Assembly: GCA_947462495.1 (NCBI GenBank)
Contig: CANHOY010000003.1
Coordinates: forward strand, 1-26,901
Reading direction: 5' to 3'
Source of the DNA: Bacteroidota bacterium
GTDB taxonomy: Bacteria; Bacteroidota; Bacteroidia; Chitinophagales; Chitinophagaceae
DNA length: 26,901 bases
Numbering within the stretch: the first letter of the stretch is position 1; every line of letters begins with the position of its first letter. The position numbers were made by a program, and so were the translations under genes. Of this stretch, positions 8,979 to 16,832 are shown piece by piece. Below the pieces are notes generated by a model, which was given only the letters and a program-made list of their open reading frames with translations, searched no databases and had not been told where the DNA came from.

Positions 8979-9042
8979 GTTTAAAAAACGAAAATTGGGT
9001 GTTTTTCAGTAATTTGCGCCCGTAAAAAACCCTAGTGAACTT

Positions 9043-9459
9043 ATGGAATACAGCAAATTGATCTCCGTGTCTGGCAAGTCTGGATTATTTGAATTATTAA
9101 CCAGTAAAAGTGATGGCGCCATTGCCAAATCTTTAGAAAACGATAGTACTCAATTTATTAGTTCTAGAGCCCATCAATTCTCCCATTTAGAGAGCATTGA
9201 AGTATTCACCACCCATGAAAACGTATTCTTAGCGGAGGTTTTTATTGCCATGGGGAAATCAAAAGAAGCATTACCCGATGATAAGGATCCTAAATTGGTA
9301 CAAGCCTACTTTAAAAAAGTATATGCCAAAATGGACTTTGAACGTGTTTACCCTAGTGATATGAAAAAGATGATCAAATGGTATGCTCAACTACAAAAGC
9401 ACGAAGTAACACCTACTTTACCCGAAGTAGAGGAGGATGAAGAAGAATCAAAGGCATAG
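9043..9459 (+). CDS. DUF5606 domain protein
   Basis: This is a small cytoplasmic-looking protein of 138 residues with no signal peptide or membrane segment. The opening YSKLISVSGKSGLFELL and the central SLENDSTQFISSRAHQFSHLESIEVFT are recognisable as the Bacteroidota-specific DUF5606 family, whose function is not known to me. The folded part spans about residues 3-120. An acidic tail (EVEEDEEESKA) then ends at a TAG stop. After that stop the same frame stays open for 50 more codons through a 10-residue tandem repeat and ends just where a terminator begins. The annotated end could therefore be a recent truncation of a longer tail. It is divergent from the KdnA-like gene. A near-consensus -7 box TAATTTG (one base short) lies at 9010-9016. 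Confidence 0.85.
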   Translation: MEYSKLISVSGKSGLFELLTSKSDGAIAKSLENDSTQFISSRAHQFSHLESIEVFTTHENVFLAEVFIAMGKSKEALPDDKDPKLVQAYFKKVYAKMDFERVYPSDMKKMIKWYAQLQKHEVTPTLPEVEEDEEESKA

Positions 9460-9460
9460 G

Positions 9461-9595
9461 CCTTTGATGATAACAGAGTTACACTTCTTGCTTTTGCTGA
9501 TAACAGAGTCACACTTCTTGCCTTTGATGATAACAGAGTTACACTTCTTGCTTTTGCTGAAAACAGAGTCACACATCTTACCTTTTCTGACAACA
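9461..9595 (+). repeat. Tandem array of a 30-bp unit (four units plus a partial fifth)
   Basis: Units start at 9461, 9491, 9521 and 9551, with a 15-base partial copy at 9581. The units alternate A-B-A-B: the two A copies are identical, B differs from A at three positions, and the second B has further changes. The period is ten codons. In the frame of the preceding DUF5606 gene it reads AFDDNRVTLL / AFADNRVTLL, with only the TAG at 9457-9459 between the gene and the array. Two of the three A/B differences are synonymous in that frame. There are no spacers, so it is not a CRISPR array. It lies between the gene and its terminator and would be transcribed. Confidence 0.95.
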
Positions 9596-9610
9596 ATCAA
9601 CAATTTATAT

Positions 9611-9645
9611 AAAAAACTTACTCAACTTAGGGTAAGTTTTTTTTT
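9611..9645 (+). terminator. Intrinsic terminator after the DUF5606 gene and repeat
   Basis: The stem arms AAAAAACTTAC (9611-9621) and GTAAGTTTTTT (9632-9642) pair across a 10-base loop, and a run of T continues to 9645. The A-rich left arm and T-rich right arm make it potentially active in both directions. Confidence 0.8.
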
Positions 9646-9704
9646 ATGCTTAAATTGCAAGAGAAGCAAATACTATTAAAATACAATTTGCCTAAATAAT
9701 TAAA

Positions 9705-12575
9705 ATGAAAAAATTAGTTCTACTATTTAGTGTTTTATCTATACTAACTGTAAATGGTTTTTCTCAAACTAGCCAGGAAAAAAAATGGATACGCCAACAA
9801 TTTGCTGCGCTTACCTTAAATGAAAAAATTGCACAGCTCATGGTATTGAGAGTGCACAGTAATTGGAAAGCAAGCAAACTGGATAGTTTAGGCGAAATAA
9901 TAAAAAAATACAATATAGGTGGATTGTGTTTTTTTCAAGGCGGACCTATTAGAGAGGCCCTTTTAACCAACCATTATCAATCCTTAGCAAAAACACCTTT
10001 GTTTATAGCCATGGATGCCGAATGGGGTATAGGGATGCGATTAGATAGTGTTGAAATATTTCCAAAACAACTTTCATTAGGTGCGATTTCTTCTTCTCAT
10101 TTAATGTATCAAATGGGCGTAGCCATTGCTGAGCAATGTAAAAGAATGGGCATACAAATTAATTATGCTCCAGTCATTGACATTAATAATAACCCTTCCA
10201 ATCCTGTCATCAACGACCGAAGTTTTGGGCAAAATAAAAACAGAGTCATTCAACATGGAATTGCCTACATGCAAGGCCTTCAAGACAATGGAGTGATGGC
10301 CACCGCAAAACATTTTCCAGGTCATGGAGATGTTTCAGTAGATTCTCATAATGATATTCCAATTGTCTTAAAAACGAGAGCAGAATTAGATACGCTAGAG
10401 CTGACTCCTTTTAAAGCACTCATCGACGCAGGCATTGGCTCGGTGATGATAGCTCATTTAGCTGTCCCAAGCATTGATAGCACTCCAAAATATCCAACGT
10501 CCTTATCGACAAAAGCAATCAATGGTTTATTAAAGAATGAATTAGGATTCAAAGGAATCGCAATTACTGATGCACTAGACATGAAAGCGATTAGTAATTA
10601 TTTTCCAGAAGGCGAAGCCAATGTGCAAGCCATAATAGCCGGCAATGATATGCTATGCTTGCCTGGTGATATTGAGCAATCAATAAAAAGAATCAGCACT
10701 GCCATTAGAGAAGGTCGTATTAGCAAAAAAGATATCAATAATCGAGTTAAAAAAATATTAGCCGCCAAATACAAATATGGATTAAGTCAATTAACTCCAA
10801 TAGATACTACGAATATCATTGCAGATTTAAATACATCAGTGGGTAGTATTAAAAGTCAAATGGCCTTGCAATCTTTGACCTTTTTAAAAGGCAATCAAAC
10901 ATTGCCCTATCTTAGTCCCAACAAAAAAATTGCCTACGTTGCTTTAAATTTAAGTCAACCCAATCTGCTTACAAAATCATTAGAGGAAAAATACCAAGCA
11001 AAAATATTTTATGTCAATGCAAAGGATAGCAATGAAATGGCAAATTTAAAAACGAGTCTTACTCTTTTTGATCAAGTAATTATTGGATTACATAATTACA
11101 ACAGAATGCCAGCCAATCATTTTGAAATTCCTAGTTCTATTATTAATCTAATGAATGAAACCCAGTCAAACCATTGGATACATTTAATTTTTGGAAATCC
11201 TTATGCCGTTGCAAATTTTAAAAATATTGATAATATATTATTCGCTTATGAGGATAATAGCTACACCCATGCAGCAGTATTAGAATGGCTAGAAGGAAAA
11301 GTGCAGGCCACAGGCCAGCTGCCTGTTACAGTGAGTGATAGCTTAGAGTATGGCTCAGACAATAAAAGCAAAACAACCGTTGCTGTTCCTATTATTCAAG
11401 AAAGTCGTCATCCATTAAATTTTATAGACTCTATTGTTTTAGATGCTATAGAGAAAAAAGCTATTCCAGGCTGTCAGGTTTTAGTAGCCAAAAATAATCA
11501 AGTCATATTCAACAAAGCTTTTGGACATATAGCTGGAGAAGGCTCCCCTAAAGTAGATTTAGAAACAGTATACGACCTAGCCTCCCTTACTAAAACTACA
11601 GCTACCACGATGTCTATTATGAAATTAGTAGAAGAAGGCAAGGTTTCCATTGATAAGGCCATTGGGGATTATCTACCTTGGGTAAGAGGCAATGAAAAAG
11701 AAAAAATTACCATCAAAGATTTACTATTGCATCAAGCAGGGCTCTACCCCTATATTAAATTTTACGAATCTTTGCTAGAAAAGGATGGACAATTTAAAGC
11801 GGGTTTAGTAAGCATGACGCTAGACAATAAGCATCATACAATGATTACCCCGTCTAAATTTTTAATAGATAGTTGGATTGATAGCGTTCATTATAAAATA
11901 CTTGAAAGTCCCCTGTCCACTCCAGGAAAATATGTATACAGTGACAATGATTTTATTTTTTTAGGGGCTATTGTAGAACAGATAGCTGGAATGTCCTTAA
12001 ATGCATTTACCACTAAAAATTTATATGCACCCCTCGGAATGAAATCTACTGGATTCTTGCCTTTACAAAAAACAAGTATTGAAAAAATTGCAGCCAGTGA
12101 AATTGATAACTATTATCGTCATGAGTTAATTCAAGGAGTGGTGCACGACGAAGGGGCTTCGGTAATGGGCGGCATTGCAGGGCATGCTGGATTATTTAGC
12201 AATGCAACCGATTTAGCAAAAATATATTTAATGTTGCTTAATAAAGGTCAATGGGAAGGCAACAGGTATTTTCAATCCAATACCATAGATTTATTCACCT
12301 CCTACCAAACCGAAAATAGTCGAAGAGGGCTTGGATTTGATAAACCCGAAAAAAACAATGCTATCGTAAAAGATCCTTACCCATGCTTAAGCGCTTCTCC
12401 TAGTACATTTGGTCATACTGGATTTACAGGGACCTGTGTTTGGGCAGATCCGGATAAAAAATTATTATTCATTTTTCTATCCAATAGAGTCTATCCAACT
12501 AGAGATAGCAAAAGTTACAATGCTTTAAATATAAGGTCTAAGATTCAAGAAGGGCTATATACTTTATTAAATTAA
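9705..12575 (+). CDS. Secreted GH3 beta-N-acetylglucosaminidase (NagZ-like) fused to a serine hydrolase (class C beta-lactamase fold)
   Basis: This is a two-enzyme fusion of 956 residues. A signal peptide covers about residues 1-20. Residues about 25-365 are a family 3 glycosidase of the NagZ type: KHFPGHGD at 202-209, the DSH loop with His215 (general acid/base in this family) and ITDALDM with Asp289 as nucleophile. A linking GH3 C-terminal-like domain follows (about 370-545). Residues about 570-956 are a serine hydrolase with S627-L-T-K630, Y745-S-D747 and H904-T-G906. All catalytic residues look intact. Likely work is release of GlcNAc from peptidoglycan fragments combined with an esterase, amidase or peptidase activity, in the periplasm or outside the cell. 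This pairing is known in Bacteroidota. The gene ends four bases before porZ, implying one transcript. Confidence 0.93.
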   Translation: MKKLVLLFSVLSILTVNGFSQTSQEKKWIRQQFAALTLNEKIAQLMVLRVHSNWKASKLDSLGEIIKKYNIGGLCFFQGGPIREALLTNHYQSLAKTPLFIAMDAEWGIGMRLDSVEIFPKQLSLGAISSSHLMYQMGVAIAEQCKRMGIQINYAPVIDINNNPSNPVINDRSFGQNKNRVIQHGIAYMQGLQDNGVMATAKHFPGHGDVSVDSHNDIPIVLKTRAELDTLELTPFKALIDAGIGSVMIAHLAVPSIDSTPKYPTSLSTKAINGLLKNELGFKGIAITDALDMKAISNYFPEGEANVQAIIAGNDMLCLPGDIEQSIKRISTAIREGRISKKDINNRVKKILAAKYKYGLSQLTPIDTTNIIADLNTSVGSIKSQMALQSLTFLKGNQTLPYLSPNKKIAYVALNLSQPNLLTKSLEEKYQAKIFYVNAKDSNEMANLKTSLTLFDQVIIGLHNYNRMPANHFEIPSSIINLMNETQSNHWIHLIFGNPYAVANFKNIDNILFAYEDNSYTHAAVLEWLEGKVQATGQLPVTVSDSLEYGSDNKSKTTVAVPIIQESRHPLNFIDSIVLDAIEKKAIPGCQVLVAKNNQVIFNKAFGHIAGEGSPKVDLETVYDLASLTKTTATTMSIMKLVEEGKVSIDKAIGDYLPWVRGNEKEKITIKDLLLHQAGLYPYIKFYESLLEKDGQFKAGLVSMTLDNKHHTMITPSKFLIDSWIDSVHYKILESPLSTPGKYVYSDNDFIFLGAIVEQIAGMSLNAFTTKNLYAPLGMKSTGFLPLQKTSIEKIAASEIDNYYRHELIQGVVHDEGASVMGGIAGHAGLFSNATDLAKIYLMLLNKGQWEGNRYFQSNTIDLFTSYQTENSRRGLGFDKPEKNNAIVKDPYPCLSASPSTFGHTGFTGTCVWADPDKKLLFIFLSNRVYPTRDSKSYNALNIRSKIQEGLYTLLN

Positions 12576-12579
12576 TTGC

Positions 12580-14778
12580 ATGCTTAGGTCTTTAATTTTA
12601 GTTGCTCTTTTATTGAATCAAATTACCAATAGTCATGCACAGAACAAACTGGGTGCCATTGGCGAATGGAGAGAACAATACAATAATAAAAGTGTTCAAC
12701 ATCTTATCAAAGGAGATAAAGTTTATGGAGCAACTACCCATCAACTATTTAGTATTGACAATAAGAATAATATCGAATGGTTGGGGAAGTCAACGGGTTT
12801 AAATGAAATAGGTATTGCTGCAATGGCCTGGGATGAATTAGAACAGCAATTGGTAATTGCCTACAATAATAGCAATATTGATATTATAAGTGGAGACAAT
12901 ATTTATAATATTAATGACATAGTATTGTCTAATTTATATCCTAATAAAAAAATTAATGATATTAAAATATTAAATCAATGGGCATTCATTTCAACTAATT
13001 TTGGCATTGTGGTGTTAGATTTAAAAAAGCATGAAATAAAAGATACTTGGTTTCCCAATAATAATAGACAGGCCATAACTACTTATCAAACTGCAATTAC
13101 AAAAGATAGCCTATACGCCGTTACCGAAGAAGGGGTATACAGCGCAGCCATAAAAAACAATTGGGTAGCAATAAATAGTTGGAATCATTTAATAACCTAT
13201 CAAAATTTAGGTATTAAAAAAATAAGTAGCAATAAGAATCAAGTTGCTTTGTACAATAACAATAGTGTTTTTCAATTGCCTTCAATTCAACCCATTTTTA
13301 ACGCCGCTAATAGTTATATTAAACATTTAATCATCGACAAAGATGGAGGCATTTTATTTTTCACGAACAAGAGTGGGAGTGGAAATTTATTGAAGTTAAA
13401 TGCTGATAAAAGCACAACAGTCTTGATTGATTCAACAATACTAGGAAATCCATTGGAAATAGTAGTAGATGAAAATAATTTTTGGATAGCAGATAGCACT
13501 AATGGATTATTGCTCAAAAATTCTACAAGCCAATGGATAAAATTGGCCGGACCCAGTGAATACATTAAAGGAAAGTCATCCATTAATGACAAAGTTTTGT
13601 TGGCACCATTCCATGGCAATGCCAATGGGTTTAGTGTCTTTGAAAAATCTATATGGAAAAATTATACAAGAGTCAACAGTTCCAAACTTCCAATATGTAT
13701 CGCAAGTGCCATTGATCCTAAAGACCAAAGTTGGTGGTTTACCACCCCTAGTGGTTTATTACATTATAATTCCAACACGGCCACTATAGAAAGTAGCACC
13801 CCTTCCAATTTAAATGGTACTTATACGGACCTTCAATATAGCCCCAATGGAAATTTATGGGTTTTACAAGACAACCAAGGTCTTTTGCAAAAAAAGGATA
13901 ATGTCTGGAAATTATTTGCTCCTCCAAATAATTTTATGAAGTCCGGCTTAAATAAAATGATTATCAATAAGCAAGGGCAAGCTTGGATAATAGCACCAAA
14001 AAATCAAGGATTATATATCTATCAATCCACTGAAAAATACCCTACTGAATTATGGAAGCAATTAACCACTGCAAAATCAAATGGGAATTTACCCAGCAGC
14101 AATGTTACTTGCGTCGCAGAAGATCGCAATGGTTCTATTTGGGTAGGTACCGATAATGGTATCGGTATTTTTAATTGTGGTGATATTTCAAAAGAAATAT
14201 GCGATGCCTCCATCCCACGTGTTAGCAACACCAATAAATTTGTCGGACAGCTTTTCCAGAAAGAAATTGTGAATTGTATAACAGTAGATGGCGCCAACAG
14301 AAAATGGGTAGGTACCAATAATGGTGCCTGGCTATTAAGTTCAGATGGATTAGAATTAATTGAACATTTTACCAAAGACAACAGTCCGCTTCCTAGTGAT
14401 ACTTTATTGCAAATCATGATCGATCCCAGTGAAGGGGAAGTTTTTTTTAATACCAATACTGAAATAGTTAGTTATAGAGGCAATGCGACCAATGGCGGGA
14501 TGGTACAAAATGATATCGCTATTTATCCGAATCCGGTGGGTCCCGAATACAATGGCCCTATTGCTTTTAAGGGATTGGTGGAAAATGCAATTGTAAAAAT
14601 TACAGAGTTAAATGGTAGACTAGTTTTTGAAACACGCGCCTTAGGTGGGCAAGCTATATGGAATGGAAAAACTTATGAAGGTAAAAAAGTAGCTTCTGGA
14701 ATTTACCTCGTATTTGTTAGAGATGACTTAGGCAATGAAAAAGGAGTAGGTAAAGTTTTAATCACAAGTGGTTTGTAA
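12580..14778 (+). CDS. porZ: PorZ-like type IX secretion protein (beta-propeller with C-terminal sorting-type domain)
   Basis: This is a secreted protein of 732 residues. The signal peptide ends near HAQ21, followed by IGEWREQYNN and VYGATTHQLF, which resembles the start of PorZ proteins. Two beta-propellers follow, seen as repeated ligand-binding-sensor (Reg_prop) motifs such as GSIWVGTDNGIGIF, KWVGTNNGAWLL and LWVLQDNQGL. The last ~85 residues (from IAIYPNPV to the C-terminus, with ASGIYLV) are a T9SS type A-like C-terminal domain. In Porphyromonas, PorZ sits on the cell surface with PorU and brings anionic LPS for attachment to cargo. Without other por genes here, a propeller-bearing T9SS cargo protein remains an alternative. 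It follows the GH3 fusion by four bases and converges on the next gene with a 14-base gap. Confidence 0.8.
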   Translation: MLRSLILVALLLNQITNSHAQNKLGAIGEWREQYNNKSVQHLIKGDKVYGATTHQLFSIDNKNNIEWLGKSTGLNEIGIAAMAWDELEQQLVIAYNNSNIDIISGDNIYNINDIVLSNLYPNKKINDIKILNQWAFISTNFGIVVLDLKKHEIKDTWFPNNNRQAITTYQTAITKDSLYAVTEEGVYSAAIKNNWVAINSWNHLITYQNLGIKKISSNKNQVALYNNNSVFQLPSIQPIFNAANSYIKHLIIDKDGGILFFTNKSGSGNLLKLNADKSTTVLIDSTILGNPLEIVVDENNFWIADSTNGLLLKNSTSQWIKLAGPSEYIKGKSSINDKVLLAPFHGNANGFSVFEKSIWKNYTRVNSSKLPICIASAIDPKDQSWWFTTPSGLLHYNSNTATIESSTPSNLNGTYTDLQYSPNGNLWVLQDNQGLLQKKDNVWKLFAPPNNFMKSGLNKMIINKQGQAWIIAPKNQGLYIYQSTEKYPTELWKQLTTAKSNGNLPSSNVTCVAEDRNGSIWVGTDNGIGIFNCGDISKEICDASIPRVSNTNKFVGQLFQKEIVNCITVDGANRKWVGTNNGAWLLSSDGLELIEHFTKDNSPLPSDTLLQIMIDPSEGEVFFNTNTEIVSYRGNATNGGMVQNDIAIYPNPVGPEYNGPIAFKGLVENAIVKITELNGRLVFETRALGGQAIWNGKTYEGKKVASGIYLVFVRDDLGNEKGVGKVLITSGL

Positions 14779-14792
14779 CTATTTCAATATAG

Positions 14793-15380
14793 TTAAGGCT
14801 TGACATCCAAATCCAAATTTTTGAAGGACTTGAATTTTAAATAACCATCATCCTCAGCCACCACCCGATACATTATTTGTCTAACCTTATTGGTAGGTAT
14901 TTTAATATTAGTATCCAAGTCGTAAATAGGGAATTTTCTAAAAAGAATACCTTCTACTAATTTAAAATCATCTTTTCCTCTATAGCCTTTACTTAATTGC
15001 ATGTCATTGGTAATGTCAGGAAATAAAATAAGTTCCATGCGTTCATTATTTTTTGAAGTGAGGCTAAAAACATTAATTCTATCACTTTTATCAATAACGT
15101 AAATAATTAGATCTGGAAATCCATCATTATTTAAATCATCTACTTCAGCACTAGCTACCTTTCCTTTTAATAATAAATTCGCTTCCCTAGCTTGGTTAGA
15201 AAAACCAATTGGTTTAATTGTTAATGAATTCTCATCTGCTGATTTATTTAAACACATGATACGAAAACCTGCTTTTCCAATTTTGAGTGTACTGTCATAC
15301 TTAATTGGTTTTTGCCCAAAAGCCTGTGCAGACAAAAAAAGCAAGCCAAAAAATAAACATTTTTTCATATTTAATTTCAT
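14793..15380 (-). CDS. Small secreted protein, possibly PliI-like lysozyme inhibitor
   Basis: A signal peptide (MKKCLFFGLLFLSAQAFGQ) is followed by a compact beta-rich domain. The segment DDLNNDGFPDLIIYV resembles an FG-GAP/calcium-loop motif and also the DLDGDG-PEL segment of PliI-type periplasmic inhibitors of I-type lysozyme. The later KGYRGKDDF and FRKFPIY motifs are ones I associate with Bacteroidota proteins annotated as PliI-like, but this is recall only. The frame has an ATG at 15380 (195 residues) and another at 15368 (191 residues). The second gives a cleaner signal peptide and a normal distance from the -7 box at 15388-15395, so it may be the true start. The protein is exported; its function is not proven. 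Confidence 0.72.
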   Translation of the reverse strand: MKLNMKKCLFFGLLFLSAQAFGQKPIKYDSTLKIGKAGFRIMCLNKSADENSLTIKPIGFSNQAREANLLLKGKVASAEVDDLNNDGFPDLIIYVIDKSDRINVFSLTSKNNERMELILFPDITNDMQLSKGYRGKDDFKLVEGILFRKFPIYDLDTNIKIPTNKVRQIMYRVVAEDDGYLKFKSFKNLDLDVKP

Positions 15381-15387
15381 TACTTAC

Positions 15388-15395
15388 CAAAGTTA
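15388..15395 (-). promoter_or_regulatory. Candidate -7 box for the small secreted protein
   Basis: The minus strand reads TAACTTTG (exact TAnnTTTG). It lies 19 bases before the inner ATG at 15368 but only 7 before the ATG at 15380, favouring the inner start. A TTTG at 15420-15423 is 24 bases upstream, a little far for a standard -33 element. Confidence 0.4.
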
Positions 15396-15434
15396 ATAGA
15401 TTAGTTCTAATTTTCCATTCAAACAAGATTCAAT

Positions 15435-16376
15435 ATGGCCTTTGAAATTCAAATTTCACCCCTTTTTGACTTCGAAAAAGTAAGACTCATAGATACTGAA
15501 ATGGGCGTAGCTATTGAAATTATAACCAAAGGCGCCTTGATGAATAGTTGGCAGGTCCCATTCCAGAACAAGGCCCTACAACTAATGGATGGAAATGAAT
15601 TAGGCAATGGATGGGTGTTATATGAACAGAATGGTTTCAAGGGAGCAAAAATGGCCCCATTTGCTTGCAGACTAGAAGAGGGTCAATATGTTCAAGATGG
15701 AAAAAAATACCGCATAGATAAATTTTATTTTGATAAGCACGCCATCCATGGCATTGTCTACGATGCTTTGTATTCCATACAATCTACTCATACGGATGAA
15801 CAGGGCGCTTATGTCATTTTAAAATATGACTATAAAGGCACTGATCAAGGATACCCTTTTCAATTTCAGTTAGAAATAAAATGGCATTTACAAAAAAACA
15901 ATAAAGTAAGTGTAGAAACTATTGTGACGAATGACGCGTTAGAAACTATTCCCATGATGGATGGATGGCATCCTTATTTTACAATGGGCGGCCTTATTAA
16001 TGAGTGTAGTTTGCTATTTAAAAGTAAAGGAAAAGTAATTTTTGATGATCAGCTATTGCCTACAGGGCAAATGATGGACGATTTCTCTTTTAACAGTCCT
16101 AAAAAAATAGGTACTACAAAGTTAGACAACTGCTTTTTATTAGATACTTCCAACCATGAATGTATAGTAGAAAATGAACAACTAAAATTAGTAGTTCATG
16201 CAGATTTAAATTATCCTTATTTACAATTGTATATACCACCCCACAGAAAAAGCATTGCTATAGAAAATTTAAGTGGAGCTCCTAACTGCTTTAATAATAA
16301 AATGGGGCTTCAATACCTGAAGCCCCATGAAAATTTAGTATTTAAAACAAGTTACCAAGTTTTTATAAAATTATAA
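15435..16376 (+). CDS. Aldose 1-epimerase (galactose mutarotase family)
   Basis: This is a cytoplasmic beta-sandwich mutarotase of 313 residues that interconverts alpha and beta anomers of hexoses. Family motifs are present in order: KHAIHG with His105, DGWHPYF with His179 (expected general acid), LDNCF with Asp231 (substrate binding) and IENLSGAPN with Glu277 (expected general base). There is no signal peptide. The specific sugar cannot be told; the family includes galactose mutarotases and YeaD-like hexose-6-phosphate epimerases. The last six bases overlap the end of the convergent ridA gene, so the two transcripts must share 3' sequence. Confidence 0.9.
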   Translation: MAFEIQISPLFDFEKVRLIDTEMGVAIEIITKGALMNSWQVPFQNKALQLMDGNELGNGWVLYEQNGFKGAKMAPFACRLEEGQYVQDGKKYRIDKFYFDKHAIHGIVYDALYSIQSTHTDEQGAYVILKYDYKGTDQGYPFQFQLEIKWHLQKNNKVSVETIVTNDALETIPMMDGWHPYFTMGGLINECSLLFKSKGKVIFDDQLLPTGQMMDDFSFNSPKKIGTTKLDNCFLLDTSNHECIVENEQLKLVVHADLNYPYLQLYIPPHRKSIAIENLSGAPNCFNNKMGLQYLKPHENLVFKTSYQVFIKL

Positions 16377-16757
16377 CTCGATAACAGCAGTAATGCTTAC
16401 TTCAATATTTACATTGCGTGGCAATGTTTTTACAGCGACTGTTTCACGTGCTGGAAATTGTGAAGTAAAATAACTTCCATAGACCTCATTCACTTGTGCA
16501 AACAATTGCATATCGCTTAAGAAAATAGTTGTTTTAACAATGTGTGCAAAGTTTAGCTTGGCTTCATCCAAAATAGCTTTAATATTTTCCATGACTTGCC
16601 TCGTTTCAGACTGGATATCTGTTAATACCAGTTCTCCATTGGCAGGGTTAAATGCAATTTGGCCACTGGCAAATAAAAAGCCATTAGCGATAACTGCCTG
16701 ACTATAAGGCCCAATAGGTGCAGGCACTTTATTGGATTGAATAATTTCTTTTGACAT
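16371..16757 (-). CDS. ridA: RidA family reactive enamine/imine deaminase
   Basis: RidA hydrolyses reactive 2-aminoacrylate and related enamines made by PLP enzymes such as threonine dehydratase, giving 2-ketoacids and ammonia. The 128-residue protein is full length for the trimeric cytoplasmic family. Signatures are GPYSQAV near the N-terminus, SGQIAFNP, and the C-terminal signature PARETVAVKTLPRNVNIEV. This last segment contains Arg104, which binds the substrate carboxylate, and Glu119. Its stop codon abuts and overlaps the 3' end of galM, and it is divergent from tsaB with 75 bases between their starts. Confidence 0.95.
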   Translation of the reverse strand: MSKEIIQSNKVPAPIGPYSQAVIANGFLFASGQIAFNPANGELVLTDIQSETRQVMENIKAILDEAKLNFAHIVKTTIFLSDMQLFAQVNEVYGSYFTSQFPARETVAVKTLPRNVNIEVSITAVIEL

Positions 16758-16806
16758 ATAATTAAATTAAGATTGCAATTTCTTCTTTTTCTATCAAATC
16801 ACCACC

Positions 16807-16814
16807 TATTTTTG
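16807..16814 (+). promoter_or_regulatory. Candidate -7 promoter box for tsaB
   Basis: TATTTTTG matches TAnnTTTG exactly and lies 18 bases before the TTG start of tsaB, in the ridA-tsaB divergent gap. No -33 element is obvious. Confidence 0.4.
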
Positions 16815-16832
16815 TAAAACATTTTTATAATC

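Noticed and set aside
9461..9595. CRISPR array
   Set aside because: The 30-bp units are directly adjacent with no spacers, and no cas genes are nearby.
9387..9596. Minus-strand open frame across the repeat (SKARSVTLLS units)
   Set aside because: It overlaps the 3' end of the DUF5606 gene and has no promoter or homology that I can see. It is open because the unit length is a multiple of three.
9437..9679. Open frame across the 30-bp repeat in the +2 frame (MKKNQRHRPLMITELHF...)
   Set aside because: It starts inside the DUF5606 gene, is kept open only by the repeat period, and all differences between unit types change its residues. It also runs through the terminator hairpin.
14776..14795. 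Terminator between porZ and the convergent small gene
   Set aside because: The 7-bp stem TAACTAT/ATAGTTA is perfect and joins the two stop codons, but it is AT-only apart from one pair and no T-run follows on either strand.
16773..16814. Full -33/-7 promoter ahead of tsaB
   Set aside because: The nearest TTG is about 31 bases from the -7 box, too far for a standard -33 element, so only the -7 box is annotated.
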